From NCBI GenBank assembly GCA_035717485.1, contig DASTIQ010000068.1:1-47636 (forward strand): 47,636 bases of DNA. The letters are read 5' to 3'. This document shows, one piece after another, positions 26,607 through 34,716 of the stretch (positions are counted from its first letter, which is position 1; every line of letters begins with the position of its first letter). The DNA comes from Thermoanaerobaculia bacterium (GTDB lineage: Bacteria; Acidobacteriota; Thermoanaerobaculia; UBA5066; DATFVB01). The notes below the pieces were generated by a model that saw only the letters and a program-made list of their open reading frames with translations, had not been told where the DNA came from and searched no databases. The translations under genes and the position numbers were made by a program.

Positions 26607-27629
26607 TCAGCCCCCTCTCGTGTGCATCTCGAGATGCGGATCGCGTTTGAGCGAGTTCGCCGGAAGGAGAGGAGAACGGTCGCGCAGCGCGAAGCGCTCT
26701 TCCGCGCCGCGGTCGGAGCGGCCGCGCCAGGTGTTCTCGATCAGCGCCTTCAATTGTTCCCGCGAGGCGCCCGCGCGGAGCGGCGCCCGCAGGTCCATCC
26801 CGCGCGCCGCGTAGAGGCAGAGATACCAGAGCCCGTCGGCGGTCAGCCGGCTGCGGTCGCACGCGCGGCAGAACGGGGCGGTCGTCGACGCGATGATCCC
26901 GAACACCGTCCCGTCGGCCAGCCGGAAACGCTCGGCGGGAGCCGAGCCCTCCGCCGGCTCGGGACGGATCGGTCCGAAGCGCCGGGCGAGGGCGCCGAGG
27001 ATCTCCGCCCGCGGGACGACCTTTTCCGACGACCACCGCGTCGCGCCGCCCACGTCCATGTACTCGATGAAGCGCACCTCCGCGCCGACCTTCTTCCCGT
27101 ACTCGAGGAGCGCGGCGAGCTCGTCGTCGTTCACGCCCCGGATGACGACGCTGTCGATCTTGAGCGTGCCGAATCCGAGCCGGGACGTTTCCTCGATTCC
27201 GGCGAGGACCCGCGCGTGTCCGTCGATCCGCGTGAGCTCGCGGAAACGATTGGCGTCGAGCGTGTCGAGGCTGACCGTCACGCGACCCAGGCCGGCGGCG
27301 CGAAGAGCGGCCGCCTGTTCGGCGAGAAGAATCCCGTTCGTCGTCAGCGCGAGGTCCCGGATCGCGGGCTTGTCCGCGATCATCCGGACGAGCCTGGCGA
27401 GATCGCGGCGGACGAGAGGCTCTCCTCCCGTCAGCCGGACGCGATCGACACCGCACTCGGCGAAGACGTCGACCAGCGCGGAGAGCTCTTCGAAATCGAG
27501 GATGTCGCGCCGCGGCAGCCACGCGTAGTCCCGCTCCGGCATGCAGTACTGGCAGCGCAGGTTGCACCGGTCCGTCACCGAGACGCGGAGGTTCGCGAGC
27601 GGTCTTCCGAGCGTGTCCCGGGGGTTCAC
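26607..27629 (-). CDS. moaA: GTP 3',8-cyclase MoaA
   Basis: Radical SAM enzyme of 340 residues that starts molybdenum cofactor synthesis by converting GTP to 3',8-cyclo-GTP. The N-terminal cluster motif is CNLRCQYC in the segment VSVTDRCNLRCQYCMP; RLTGGEPLVR is the SAM-binding GGE motif; the C-terminal second cluster uses C-x2-C in PFCRACDRSRLT and a distal Cys in YLCLY. The chain ends in the Gly-Gly tail (TRGG) that reaches the active site in MoaA. The GTG start lacks a ribosome site but has TAGAAT 6 nt upstream. Its position next to a Mo/W formate dehydrogenase locus is functionally coherent. Confidence 0.96.
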   Translation of the reverse strand: MNPRDTLGRPLANLRVSVTDRCNLRCQYCMPERDYAWLPRRDILDFEELSALVDVFAECGVDRVRLTGGEPLVRRDLARLVRMIADKPAIRDLALTTNGILLAEQAAALRAAGLGRVTVSLDTLDANRFRELTRIDGHARVLAGIEETSRLGFGTLKIDSVVIRGVNDDELAALLEYGKKVGAEVRFIEYMDVGGATRWSSEKVVPRAEILGALARRFGPIRPEPAEGSAPAERFRLADGTVFGIIASTTAPFCRACDRSRLTADGLWYLCLYAARGMDLRAPLRAGASREQLKALIENTWRGRSDRGAEERFALRDRSPLLPANSLKRDPHLEMHTRGG

Positions 27630-27635
27630 GGGAGG

Positions 27636-27641
27636 ATTCTA
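27636..27641 (-). promoter_or_regulatory. putative -10 box, leaderless moaA
   Basis: TAGAAT on the minus strand (five of six consensus positions) ends 6 nt before the GTG start at 27629. The spacer CCTCCC is anti-Shine-Dalgarno in sense, which argues against ribosome-site initiation. Confidence 0.5.
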
Positions 27642-27717
27642 TCCGCGCGGCTCCGGCCCGGCTCGATTCCTCCCGGCGGAGCCCCGCTCGCGGGCGGTCG
27701 GGCGCCTGGCTCCCGCC

Positions 27718-28248
27718 TCAGCGTTTCGCCGATTCCCGGCCGATCGTGAGCTTGAACCCGTCGGGATCGGTCAACGAGAAATCGCGGCTTCCCCACGGCA
27801 TGTCGGCGGGCTCCGAGTCGAGCGTGCCTCCCCGCGCCTTGATCCCGGCCGCCAGCCCGTCGACGTCCTGCGCCGTCGAGAAGTAGATCCGGAATCCCTC
27901 GCCCTTCCGGCGATCCCGCCCCTTCTGCCAGTCGTCCTGCGCGAGCATCAGCGACACGTCTCCCGCCCGCAGGGACACTCCGCGGAGCACGCCGTCGCGC
28001 TCCCACTTCTCCTCGATGGCGAATCCGAGGACGTCCCGGTACCAGCCCATGCTCCTCGAGAGGTCGTCGACCGTGAAGGCCGGCGAGGCTTCCGTCATCC
28101 GGAAACCGGAAGAGCTCCGACCGCTCTTCGCCGCCGACGCTTTCGGCCGGCGCGCGGCGCTCGCCCGGGATGCGCTCTTCTTCTTCGCGGACATCGTCTT
28201 CGTGGCCGACTTCGTCTTCTTACTCGTCTTTTTCTTCGTCGCTGGCAT
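27718..28248 (-). CDS. VOC/glyoxalase protein with basic N-terminal tail
   Basis: Protein of 176 residues in two parts. Residues 1-48 are a Lys/Ala/Ser-rich low-complexity tail (KKKTSKKTKSATKT and similar) resembling histone H1-like tails. Residues 50-170 are a vicinal-oxygen-chelate fold: FTVDDLSRSMGWYRDVLGF, the LMLAQDDW strand and the closing SLTDPDGFKLTIG. Metal ligands are incomplete, so it may be a binding or bleomycin-resistance-like member rather than an active glyoxalase. A very good GGAGG site precedes the ATG. The tail suggests nucleic-acid or polyanion binding; this is inference. Confidence 0.78.
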   Translation of the reverse strand: MPATKKKTSKKTKSATKTMSAKKKSASRASAARRPKASAAKSGRSSSGFRMTEASPAFTVDDLSRSMGWYRDVLGFAIEEKWERDGVLRGVSLRAGDVSLMLAQDDWQKGRDRRKGEGFRIYFSTAQDVDGLAAGIKARGGTLDSEPADMPWGSRDFSLTDPDGFKLTIGRESAKR

Positions 28249-28374
28249 GGCTACCTCCTTCGCGCGTGTTTGCGTCGACTCCCCATCCTACCGCCGCCGC
28301 GGTCGAGAGAACGCGGGTACGCGCGGCGCGTCGCGGCGCGAGGGGATCGTGGGATTCGATAGACTGGAACGCGG

Positions 28375-28451
28375 GCGCCCGTAGCTCAACTGGATAGAGC
28401 ATCAGACTTCGGATCTGAGGGTTGGGGGTTCGAATCCCTTCGGGCGCGCCA
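28375..28451 (+). tRNA. tRNA-Arg (anticodon UCG)
   Basis: A 77 nt cloverleaf. The acceptor stem GCGCCCG/CGGGCGC is followed by discriminator G and an encoded CCA. The D stem is GCTC/GAGC, the anticodon stem TCAGA/TCTGA with loop CTTCGGA (anticodon TCG), and the T arm GGGGG-TTCGAAT-CCCTT. The anticodon reads CGA and probably other CGN codons as arginine. It is divergent from the VOC gene. The 149 nt after it (to 28600) hold nothing I can identify. Confidence 0.95.
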
Positions 28452-28600
28452 TCGATTCAGGGGGACAGGCTTCTCGGAAACCTCGGATATTCGCGGATTG
28501 TCGGCCGTCCGGCTACTGGTCCCGCACGCCGGGAGCGTGCTCAGGTCTCGGAACGGCGGTCTTTGCGATCCTGATCCCTTCGCAGGCGACCCGGAGACCG

Positions 28601-28789
28601 CTACTTCTTGGCGGGCCGCTCTTCGTCGGGATTCCAGTCCCGCCGGAGGAGGTGGGTCGTTCCGTCGGGACAATGCCAGTTCGTCATCGGTTCGCCGTTC
28701 TGAACGGCCTCTTCCTTGAAATGAAACCCACGCCCCCCGCACTTCCCGATGGGGCATGCCGAGCCTTCGTCGCGCACCCGTTTGACCAT
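28601..28789 (-). CDS. small Cys-containing hypothetical protein
   Basis: Protein of 62 residues with three Cys (CPIGKC and HCPDG) plus nearby His that could form one zinc site; the ends are basic. GGAGGA lies just upstream of the ATG. No known family. It follows another small Cys protein (28800-28955) by 10 nt on the same strand, so the two probably form a tiny operon. Confidence 0.55.
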   Translation of the reverse strand: MVKRVRDEGSACPIGKCGGRGFHFKEEAVQNGEPMTNWHCPDGTTHLLRRDWNPDEERPAKK

Positions 28790-28799
28790 GCTTCCTCCG

Positions 28800-28955
28800 T
28801 CACGCCCGCCGCAGCCGCGAGCTCGTCCCCGAGTCGTCCAGGCGCCGGCACTGGCGCGCCGGACACGCCTCCGGGTCCGGGCGGTCGGCCGGCCAGCGGA
28901 ACGCCTGCCCGCACCTCCCGCAGGTCCATGTCACGTATTTTCGGTTGTCGTCCAT
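28800..28955 (-). CDS. 51-residue zinc-ribbon-like protein
   Basis: Short open frame encoding a 51-residue protein that starts MDDNRKYVTWTCGRCG and has a second pair in CPARQC, giving four Cys in a ribbon-like spacing (CxxC ... Cx4C), then a basic tail ending LRRA. The start is strengthened by TACACT exactly 6 nt upstream, the leaderless pattern seen at other starts in this window. A zinc-binding role is likely; the family is unknown. Confidence 0.55.
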   Translation of the reverse strand: MDDNRKYVTWTCGRCGQAFRWPADRPDPEACPARQCRRLDDSGTSSRLRRA

Positions 28956-28961
28956 CCGCCC

Positions 28962-28967
28962 AGTGTA
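28962..28967 (-). promoter_or_regulatory. putative -10 box, leaderless small gene
   Basis: TACACT on the minus strand ends 6 nt before the ATG at 28955, with no Shine-Dalgarno sequence. Confidence 0.35.
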
Positions 28968-29126
28968 CGCCTCTTACCCGTCGACAGGGGGATTCCATCG
29001 GGCTTCGGGGCTGAGGTCGGCCGTTCGATCCGTTCGGTCCCACGGCGGTCGGTCCGGAAGACCGGGCCACCCCAGGACGTCTTCGTTTTCACCGGAAAGC
29101 AATCCTTCCGGGAGTCCCGGAAAAGC

Positions 29127-30149
29127 TCAGTTCCGGTCCTCGTAGACGCCCACGATGACCATCTCGTACGGAAGATTTCCGGTCAGGAGGTCGGGCCGAC
29201 GATCCGATCGCGCGGTCCGGGACGCGATTTCCGCCAGATCGATTCTCGGCAGACCGAAGACGTGAAGCCGGCTCCCGGGCGGAAGAGAGCGGACGATCCT
29301 CTCGGGGGGAGAGCCCTTCACGAAGGCCATCCGGAGTTTCGGCACCAGGAGATTCCCTTTCAGGTCGAGCGCCGCCGCGTTGACGAATCTCCCGTCGGGG
29401 ACGACCTGTTGCCGGTCCCGGCCGACCTCCAGGAGGAACTCCGCGTCATTGAACTGTTTGCTGGGCGTCACAACCGTCGTCGTGCGTCCCGGCACGATGC
29501 GGCAGGGGATCTTTTCGAGGGTTCGAAAAATCAGATCGGCGCTGCCGGGTCGATAGCCATCGACGGGGCGCAGAGATTCGAGGAGGTCGATCCCCGCGAC
29601 CCTGATCAGCGGATGGATCTCGAAGACGTGGTCGGGGTTCGTGCTCATGGTCGAGGGGAAGTCGTCGCCCTGAATCTCTTTGGCTTTACCGACGTGTTCG
29701 CTCCATATCCGCCACGCACCGGCGACCTTGAGCGATCGCCCGCTGCCCTCGGCGCGGCGGACGACGTCGGACGCTTCCTTTTCACCCGCCGCATTCTGGA
29801 TTTCCGCCACCGCGGGGAGACGGATTCCCGGCGCGCTTCCGGCCAGATGAAAGTCTCCGTCGAAGACCGCGGGGTGCGGTCTCTTGTCCGCGCGGTCGAC
29901 GGTCAGGTCGACGTCGATCGTGACGCGGTTCTTGTAGGCCTCGATGAACGCTGGGTCGAGAGTGATGGCGATCTCCGCGGTCGAATTCGCGGCATGCACG
30001 CGAATCAGGTCCTCCTTCGCTTCCCGGACGATCACGGCGCAGCCACCGAGGAGAACGGTCAGGCAGGCGAATCCGGAGAGACGGCGAAGGAGAACGTTTC
30101 CTCCTCCGGCGCGCCGCGACGGACGGGCGGTCCGGGACGTCTTCGTCAC
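29127..30149 (-). CDS. predicted lipoprotein, unknown function
   Basis: Protein of up to 340 residues. An Arg-rich leader and hydrophobic segment end in the lipobox LLGGC (Cys at about residue 37), so it is probably a lipoprotein. The mature part has mixed alpha/beta composition with segments such as VFEIHPLIRVAGIDLL and ALDLKGNLLVPKLRMAFV and no recognised domain. The leader is longer than usual, and the GTG start at 30149 has no ribosome site or -10-like hexamer, so the true start may lie closer to the hydrophobic segment. It is divergent from a lipoprotein of the phospholipase D family (137 nt between starts), so a joint envelope role is possible. Confidence 0.7.
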   Translation of the reverse strand: MTKTSRTARPSRRAGGGNVLLRRLSGFACLTVLLGGCAVIVREAKEDLIRVHAANSTAEIAITLDPAFIEAYKNRVTIDVDLTVDRADKRPHPAVFDGDFHLAGSAPGIRLPAVAEIQNAAGEKEASDVVRRAEGSGRSLKVAGAWRIWSEHVGKAKEIQGDDFPSTMSTNPDHVFEIHPLIRVAGIDLLESLRPVDGYRPGSADLIFRTLEKIPCRIVPGRTTTVVTPSKQFNDAEFLLEVGRDRQQVVPDGRFVNAAALDLKGNLLVPKLRMAFVKGSPPERIVRSLPPGSRLHVFGLPRIDLAEIASRTARSDRRPDLLTGNLPYEMVIVGVYEDRN

Positions 30150-30274
30150 GGGTCGCCATCACCACGGGCGAGGGGACGTTCGCGGGGGACGTGTTCGACC
30201 GTGACGCGCCGGGCCCTTCCCCATGCGAGCCGCCGAGCTCGTTCTCCTTCCCGTCGGGGGAACGGGCGCCGCTG

Positions 30275-30280
30275 TAGGAT
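30275..30280 (+). promoter_or_regulatory. putative -10 box, leaderless PLD gene
   Basis: TAGGAT ends exactly 6 nt before the ATG at 30287 and no Shine-Dalgarno site is present. Confidence 0.42.
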
Positions 30281-30286
30281 CCCCAC

Positions 30287-31678
30287 ATGACGCCGCCCCG
30301 GCGTTTCGTTTCCTCTCTTCTGACGGTCTCCGTGCTGATCGCCGGCGGAGGCTGCGCGACCCTGCCGAACGTTTCGGAAACGATGGGCGAGGCGCCCGAA
30401 GGCAAGGCGCCCGACCGGATCGTTTCCGCCAAGGGGCTCCTGTCCCCCGCGACGAGCAAAGCCATCATGGAGCGGCTCGAGCGATCCGTCGACCCGACCG
30501 ACGTCGTCCAACGCTTCACCGCCGTCATCGAATCGGTGACCGGCACTCCGGCGGTGAAGGGAAACGCCGTCAAGCTGCTCATCGACGGTCCCGCCACCTA
30601 CGCCGCGATGTTCGCGGCCATTCAGGCCGCCCGGGTCGATATCGATCTGGAGAGCTACATCCTCGAGGACGACGAGGAAGGCCGGCGGTTCGCGGATCTG
30701 TTGATGAAGAAGGCCGCGGAGGGTGTTCCGGTCCACGTCATCTACGACAGCCTCGGCAGTCTCGGGACCGCGGCCGCTTTCTTCGATCGCCTGCGGGACG
30801 CCGGGATCCAGGTCGTCGAATTCAACCAGACGAATCCCCTCAAGGATCACGGGAAATGGGGCCTGCTCCACCGGGATCACCGAAAGATTCTCGTCGTCGA
30901 CGGCAAGCTCGCCATCATCGGCGGCATCAACATCAGCAAGGTGTATTCGAGCAGTCCTTCCGGAACCCGGAAGCGAAAGGGCGCGCCCGTCGGGTGGCGC
31001 GACACGGACGTCCAGATCGAAGGCCCCGCCGCGGCCGAGTTCCAGAAACTCTTCCTCGACACCTGGCGCCAGCAGAAGGGCCCGAGCATTCCGGAACAGG
31101 CCGAGCTCCCGGTCCGGAACGACGCGGGCACCGCTCTGGTGCGGGCCCTGGGCAGCACGCCGGGAGAGACCAACCGAATCACCTTCGTGGCGTACGTGGC
31201 CGCGATCACTTTCGCGCAACATTCGATTCATCTCACGAACGCCTATTTTGTACCGGATGACCAGATCCTCGAGGCCTTCGAGGACGCCGCCCGGCGCGGC
31301 GTCGACGTCGAAATCATTCTTCCGTCGATTACCGACGCGCCGGCGGTGCTTTCCGCCCAGCGGTATCGATATTCGGAGCTGCTGAGAGCGGGAGTGAAGA
31401 TCTTCGAGCGCCGCAACGTCGTCATGCATGCGAAGACCGCGGTCATCGACGGCATCTGGTCGACCGTCGGCTCGACGAACATGGATTACCTGAGCTTTCT
31501 GAGCAATAACGAGGTCAACGCCGTCATCCTGAGCCGCGAGTTCGCCGATGAAATGGAGAAGGCGTTCGCCCGGGACCGGGCGGCGTCCGACCCGATCTCA
31601 TGGGACAAATGGCGGAGAAGGGCCGAAGCGGAAAAGGTCGAGGAGTGGGTCGCGCACCTGTTCTTCCGGTGGCTGTAG
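30287..31678 (+). CDS. phospholipase D/cardiolipin synthase-like lipoprotein
   Basis: Protein of 463 residues with two HKD active-site motifs: HRKILVVDG (about residue 200) and HAKTAVIDG (about residue 382), each followed by a G-G or GSTN loop. This is the layout of bacterial cardiolipin synthases and phosphatidyltransferases. Unlike ClsA it has no N-terminal transmembrane pair; instead it has a lipoprotein signal (LIAGGGC, Cys23), which places it on the periplasmic side. Both catalytic His, Lys and Asp are present in each half, so activity is expected on phospholipids, either transphosphatidylation or hydrolysis. The leaderless-type -10 supports the ATG start. Confidence 0.88.
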   Translation: MTPPRRFVSSLLTVSVLIAGGGCATLPNVSETMGEAPEGKAPDRIVSAKGLLSPATSKAIMERLERSVDPTDVVQRFTAVIESVTGTPAVKGNAVKLLIDGPATYAAMFAAIQAARVDIDLESYILEDDEEGRRFADLLMKKAAEGVPVHVIYDSLGSLGTAAAFFDRLRDAGIQVVEFNQTNPLKDHGKWGLLHRDHRKILVVDGKLAIIGGINISKVYSSSPSGTRKRKGAPVGWRDTDVQIEGPAAAEFQKLFLDTWRQQKGPSIPEQAELPVRNDAGTALVRALGSTPGETNRITFVAYVAAITFAQHSIHLTNAYFVPDDQILEAFEDAARRGVDVEIILPSITDAPAVLSAQRYRYSELLRAGVKIFERRNVVMHAKTAVIDGIWSTVGSTNMDYLSFLSNNEVNAVILSREFADEMEKAFARDRAASDPISWDKWRRRAEAEKVEEWVAHLFFRWL

Positions 31679-31775
31679 GGAGTGGGGCCCTTCGGGCTCT
31701 CGTCGTTGTTTTCGAAGAGCGTGGGACTTCGGGAACGGGGGGGGCGGTATTCCGCTCGGAGACGTCTGAGAAGTC

Positions 31776-31937
31776 CTACGAGCGAGTCTGGACCTTGTTG
31801 ATGAAGATCACCGCGATGAACAGCATAACGAAGGCGGTCATCCGTTCGCCGCGTCGAAGCGCGTCGTTGGAGGCCAAGATCGCGTAGCCGGCCAGCACCA
31901 TCAGGACGGTCATCAGCACTCGAATCGGATTCTTCAT
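31776..31937 (-). CDS. small two-helix membrane protein
   Basis: Open frame of 53 residues. Two hydrophobic segments (VLMTVLMVLAGYAIL and MTAFVMLFIAVIFI) are joined by a polar loop (ASNDALRRGER), giving a helical hairpin with a basic C-terminus. TATCAT lies 10 nt upstream of the ATG and could be a promoter -10 with a very short leader. No family recognised; it would be an inner-membrane microprotein. Confidence 0.5.
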   Translation of the reverse strand: MKNPIRVLMTVLMVLAGYAILASNDALRRGERMTAFVMLFIAVIFINKVQTRS

Positions 31938-32095
31938 GATCGCCGGGATGATAGCAGGACGTGCGAAACGGCTCCCTGGTACACCGTTGTGCCGCGCCGG
32001 CGCCGACGCACCCTCCCCCGACGGTCAACCGCCGACGAGAACGGATCCCGCGATACCGCCCTCCTCCCGCGCCGATCTTCGGGCGGCTCTCCCGC

Positions 32096-34315
32096 TCAGA
32101 AGAGCGCGGGGCGGGCCGCGGCTTCGACGAGCCGCTCCTTCAGGGTCGTGATCCGCCGCCGCGACGACACCCGGTTCGTCGCGATCGCGAGGGCGCTCTT
32201 CGTTCCGACCAGGACGACGAGCTTCCTCGCGCGGGTGACCGCCGTGTAGAGGAGGTTGCGCTGCAGCATCACGTAGTGCTGCGAATGGATCGGCACCACG
32301 ACCGCCGGGTACTCGCTCCCCTGGCTCTTGTGGACCGTCGCGGCGTACGCGAGGATCAGCTCGTCGAGCTCGCCGAAGCCGTACGCGACGGAGCGGCCGT
32401 CGAAGGCGACCGTGACCTCCTGCTCGCCCGCATCGATCGACCGGACGCGCCCGATGTCCCCGTTGAAGACGTTCTTCTCGTAGTCGTTGACGGTCTGCAT
32501 CACCCGGTCGCCCACCCGGAACGTCCAGCCGAACCGGTCGACCGACTCGCCGGAGGGATTCAGGGCCTCCTGCAGCTTCACGTTCAGGTTCCGCGCGCCG
32601 AGCTCCCCTTTCTGCATCGGGCAGAGCACCTGCACGTCTTCGCGCGGATTCAGCCGGAAGCGCCGGGGGATGGCCTCGGTCACGAGCTGGATCACGCGCG
32701 CGACCCCCTCCTCCGGTTCGTCCGCTTCGACGAAGTAGAAATCGGACGTCTCGGACTTCACCCCGCTCTCGGGAAAGACGGGAAGGACGCCCCGGTTGAT
32801 CCGGTGGGCGTTCGTGATGATCGCGCTCCGCGCGGCCTGGCGAAACACTTCCGTCAGGCGCAGGACGGGAACCGTTCCCGAATCGATGACGTCGCGGAGC
32901 ACCGACCCCGGCCCGACCGAGGGCAGCTGGTCCACGTCGCCCACGAAGAGGAGGGCCGCCGCCGGCGGAACCGCGCGCACGAGCTGCTGGCAGAGCGTCA
33001 CGTCGAGCATGCTCGCCTCGTCGACGACGAAGAGGTCCCCCTTCAACGGATGGGCCGCATCGTGCTTGAACGCCAACGACGCCGGATCGAATTCGAGGAG
33101 CCGGTGGATCGTCTTCGCTTCGAGTCCCGACGTCTCCGAGAGCCTCTTCGCCGCCCGGCCCGTGGGAGCGCAGAGGACGACCTCCCGCTTCTTCGCGCGG
33201 AAGATCTTCACGATCGAGTCGACGAGCGTCGTCTTACCGACTCCCGGCCCCCCGGTGATCACCATCACCTTCGCGGTCAGCGCCTTCGCGAGCGCCGCGC
33301 GCTGGGTCGCGGAGAGCGTCAACCCGACCTTCATCTCCACCCAGTCCGCGGCTTTCGCGGAGTCGACCGGCGGGAGCGGGTGCGGACGGCGCGAGAGCCC
33401 GGCGAGGCTCTTCGCCAGCTCCCGCTCGGCGTCGTCGAGCGGGGCGAGGTAGACGAGCGGCGCGCCGTCCGGGCCCGGGTGTTCGGCGAGCCGCTTCGAC
33501 GCGATGCCGTGCGCGATCGCCGCGTCCGTGAGCCCGGCCGGAATGCCGAGGAGATCCGAGGCCCGCTTCGCGAGGTCTCCCCGGGGATAGGCGCAATGTC
33601 CGTCGTGGGTCAGCTCCTGGAGAGTGAATTCGACGCCGGCTCGCGCGCGGAGCTCCGAGCTCGGAGCGACGCCGACGCGGGCGGCGATCGCGTCGGCGGT
33701 CTTGAAGCCGATTCCGCGGATGTCGCGTGCGAGGCAATACGGGTCCGCCTGGACGGTTTCGATCGCGTGCTCGCCGTACGTCTTGAAGATCCGGTAGGCC
33801 CGCGACGAGGAGACGCCGTGGCTGTGGAGGAACACCATGATCTCGCGGACGACCTTCTGGGCCCGGAACGATTCCGTGATCGCGCGCTGGCGGCTCCTCC
33901 CGATCCCCGCCACCTCGCGGAGGCGGCCCGGCTTCTCGGCGATGACGGTGAAGACGTCCTTCCCGAATTTCTTCACCAGCCGCGCAGCGAACGCCGGACC
34001 GATTCCCCGGATCAGCCCGGAGGCGAGATAGCGCTCGATCCCCTCGGCATTTTCGGGCGACGACGTCCGGATCTGGTCGGCCTTGAACTGCGGCCCGTGT
34101 CTCGGGTCGATCGTCCACTGACCGGTCGCCGAGAGCCATTCCCCGACCGACACGGCCGGCACCGTGCCGACGACCGTGCAGAGCTCCTTCCGGCCCCGCA
34201 CGCTCACCTTGACGACGCAGAACCCCGACTCGTCGCTGTGGAACGTCACCCGCTCGACCTGCCCCGTGACGCCGTCGGACGGCGCGGGGGGAGCCTGGCC
34301 TTCGGGAGAACGCAT
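32096..34315 (-). CDS. recD2: ATP-dependent DNA helicase RecD2
   Basis: SF1B 5'-3' DNA helicase of 739 residues, of the RecBC-independent RecD2 type. The N-terminal part holds an OB-like domain (VTGQVERVTFHSDESGFCVVKV) and helix-hairpin-helix motifs (IRGIGPAFAARLVKKFG, VAGIGRSR, IRGIGFKTADAIA). The motor has Walker A GGPGVGKTT (about residue 355), motif II VDEASMLDV, GDVDQLPSVGPG, and the C-terminal TVHKSQGSEY and LYTAVTRARK. It acts in repair and replication restart. The ATG has no ribosome site; CACAAT lies 6 nt upstream. It ends in a basic ARPALF tail as the last residues. Confidence 0.96.
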   Translation of the reverse strand: MRSPEGQAPPAPSDGVTGQVERVTFHSDESGFCVVKVSVRGRKELCTVVGTVPAVSVGEWLSATGQWTIDPRHGPQFKADQIRTSSPENAEGIERYLASGLIRGIGPAFAARLVKKFGKDVFTVIAEKPGRLREVAGIGRSRQRAITESFRAQKVVREIMVFLHSHGVSSSRAYRIFKTYGEHAIETVQADPYCLARDIRGIGFKTADAIAARVGVAPSSELRARAGVEFTLQELTHDGHCAYPRGDLAKRASDLLGIPAGLTDAAIAHGIASKRLAEHPGPDGAPLVYLAPLDDAERELAKSLAGLSRRPHPLPPVDSAKAADWVEMKVGLTLSATQRAALAKALTAKVMVITGGPGVGKTTLVDSIVKIFRAKKREVVLCAPTGRAAKRLSETSGLEAKTIHRLLEFDPASLAFKHDAAHPLKGDLFVVDEASMLDVTLCQQLVRAVPPAAALLFVGDVDQLPSVGPGSVLRDVIDSGTVPVLRLTEVFRQAARSAIITNAHRINRGVLPVFPESGVKSETSDFYFVEADEPEEGVARVIQLVTEAIPRRFRLNPREDVQVLCPMQKGELGARNLNVKLQEALNPSGESVDRFGWTFRVGDRVMQTVNDYEKNVFNGDIGRVRSIDAGEQEVTVAFDGRSVAYGFGELDELILAYAATVHKSQGSEYPAVVVPIHSQHYVMLQRNLLYTAVTRARKLVVLVGTKSALAIATNRVSSRRRITTLKERLVEAAARPALF

Positions 34316-34321
34316 CCGGCT

Positions 34322-34327
34322 ATTGTG
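34322..34327 (-). promoter_or_regulatory. putative -10 box, leaderless recD2
   Basis: CACAAT on the minus strand ends 6 nt before the ATG at 34315 and there is no Shine-Dalgarno site. It matches four of six consensus -10 positions. Confidence 0.3.
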
Positions 34328-34385
34328 GACGATCGCGCGAGAAGGGCAAAGGCGTTGAACCGCGGACCATGAGGCGCCAGTGGTC

Positions 34386-34589
34386 TCAGTTCAGGGATAC
34401 CGACCGGACCTCGATCTCATCTCCCTGCCGTTCCCCTTCGAGATTGACGCGCAGGTGGGTCCGCCTTGCCCGTGTCCTTCAATACCGCCGCGGCCTGCTC
34501 GTTTCCTTTCCGGTCGAACTTCAGGTAGCGGCCCTCGGCCGTCAGGATCCCGTAACCGCTCGCCCGGCACTGGACCTGTCGAATTTCAT
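34386..34589 (-). pseudogene. small beta-domain gene with two frameshifts
   Basis: AGGAGG (34600-34605) precedes the start region (ATG 34589). The first five codons then need a one-base correction in an A run to enter the frame coding QVQCRASGYGILTAEG and YLKFDRKGNEQAAAVLKDTG; a second, opposite one-base shift near a CCC run leads to LRVNLEGERQGDEIEV and a final TGA. The corrected product is about 67 residues, a compact beta domain similar in style to small OB/tRNA_anti-like modules. The two shifts cancel, so it is either a recent pseudogene or carries homopolymer sequencing errors. Confidence 0.55.
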
Positions 34590-34702
34590 CGGACCCATGC
34601 CTCCTGGCGGGTACAGAGTCGGAAGGGAGGGATCGGTGACGCCTGCCCCGGTCTCCCCATTAAGATTCGCCGACGTCACCTTTCGGCCCGCCGGAGCTCT
34701 GT

Positions 34703-34708
34703 TAGCGT
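34703..34708 (+). promoter_or_regulatory. putative -10 box, leaderless sigma gene
   Basis: TAGCGT ends 8 nt before the ATG at 34717. The GAGG touching the ATG is too close to be a normal ribosome site. Confidence 0.28.
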
Positions 34709-34716
34709 GGCCGAGG

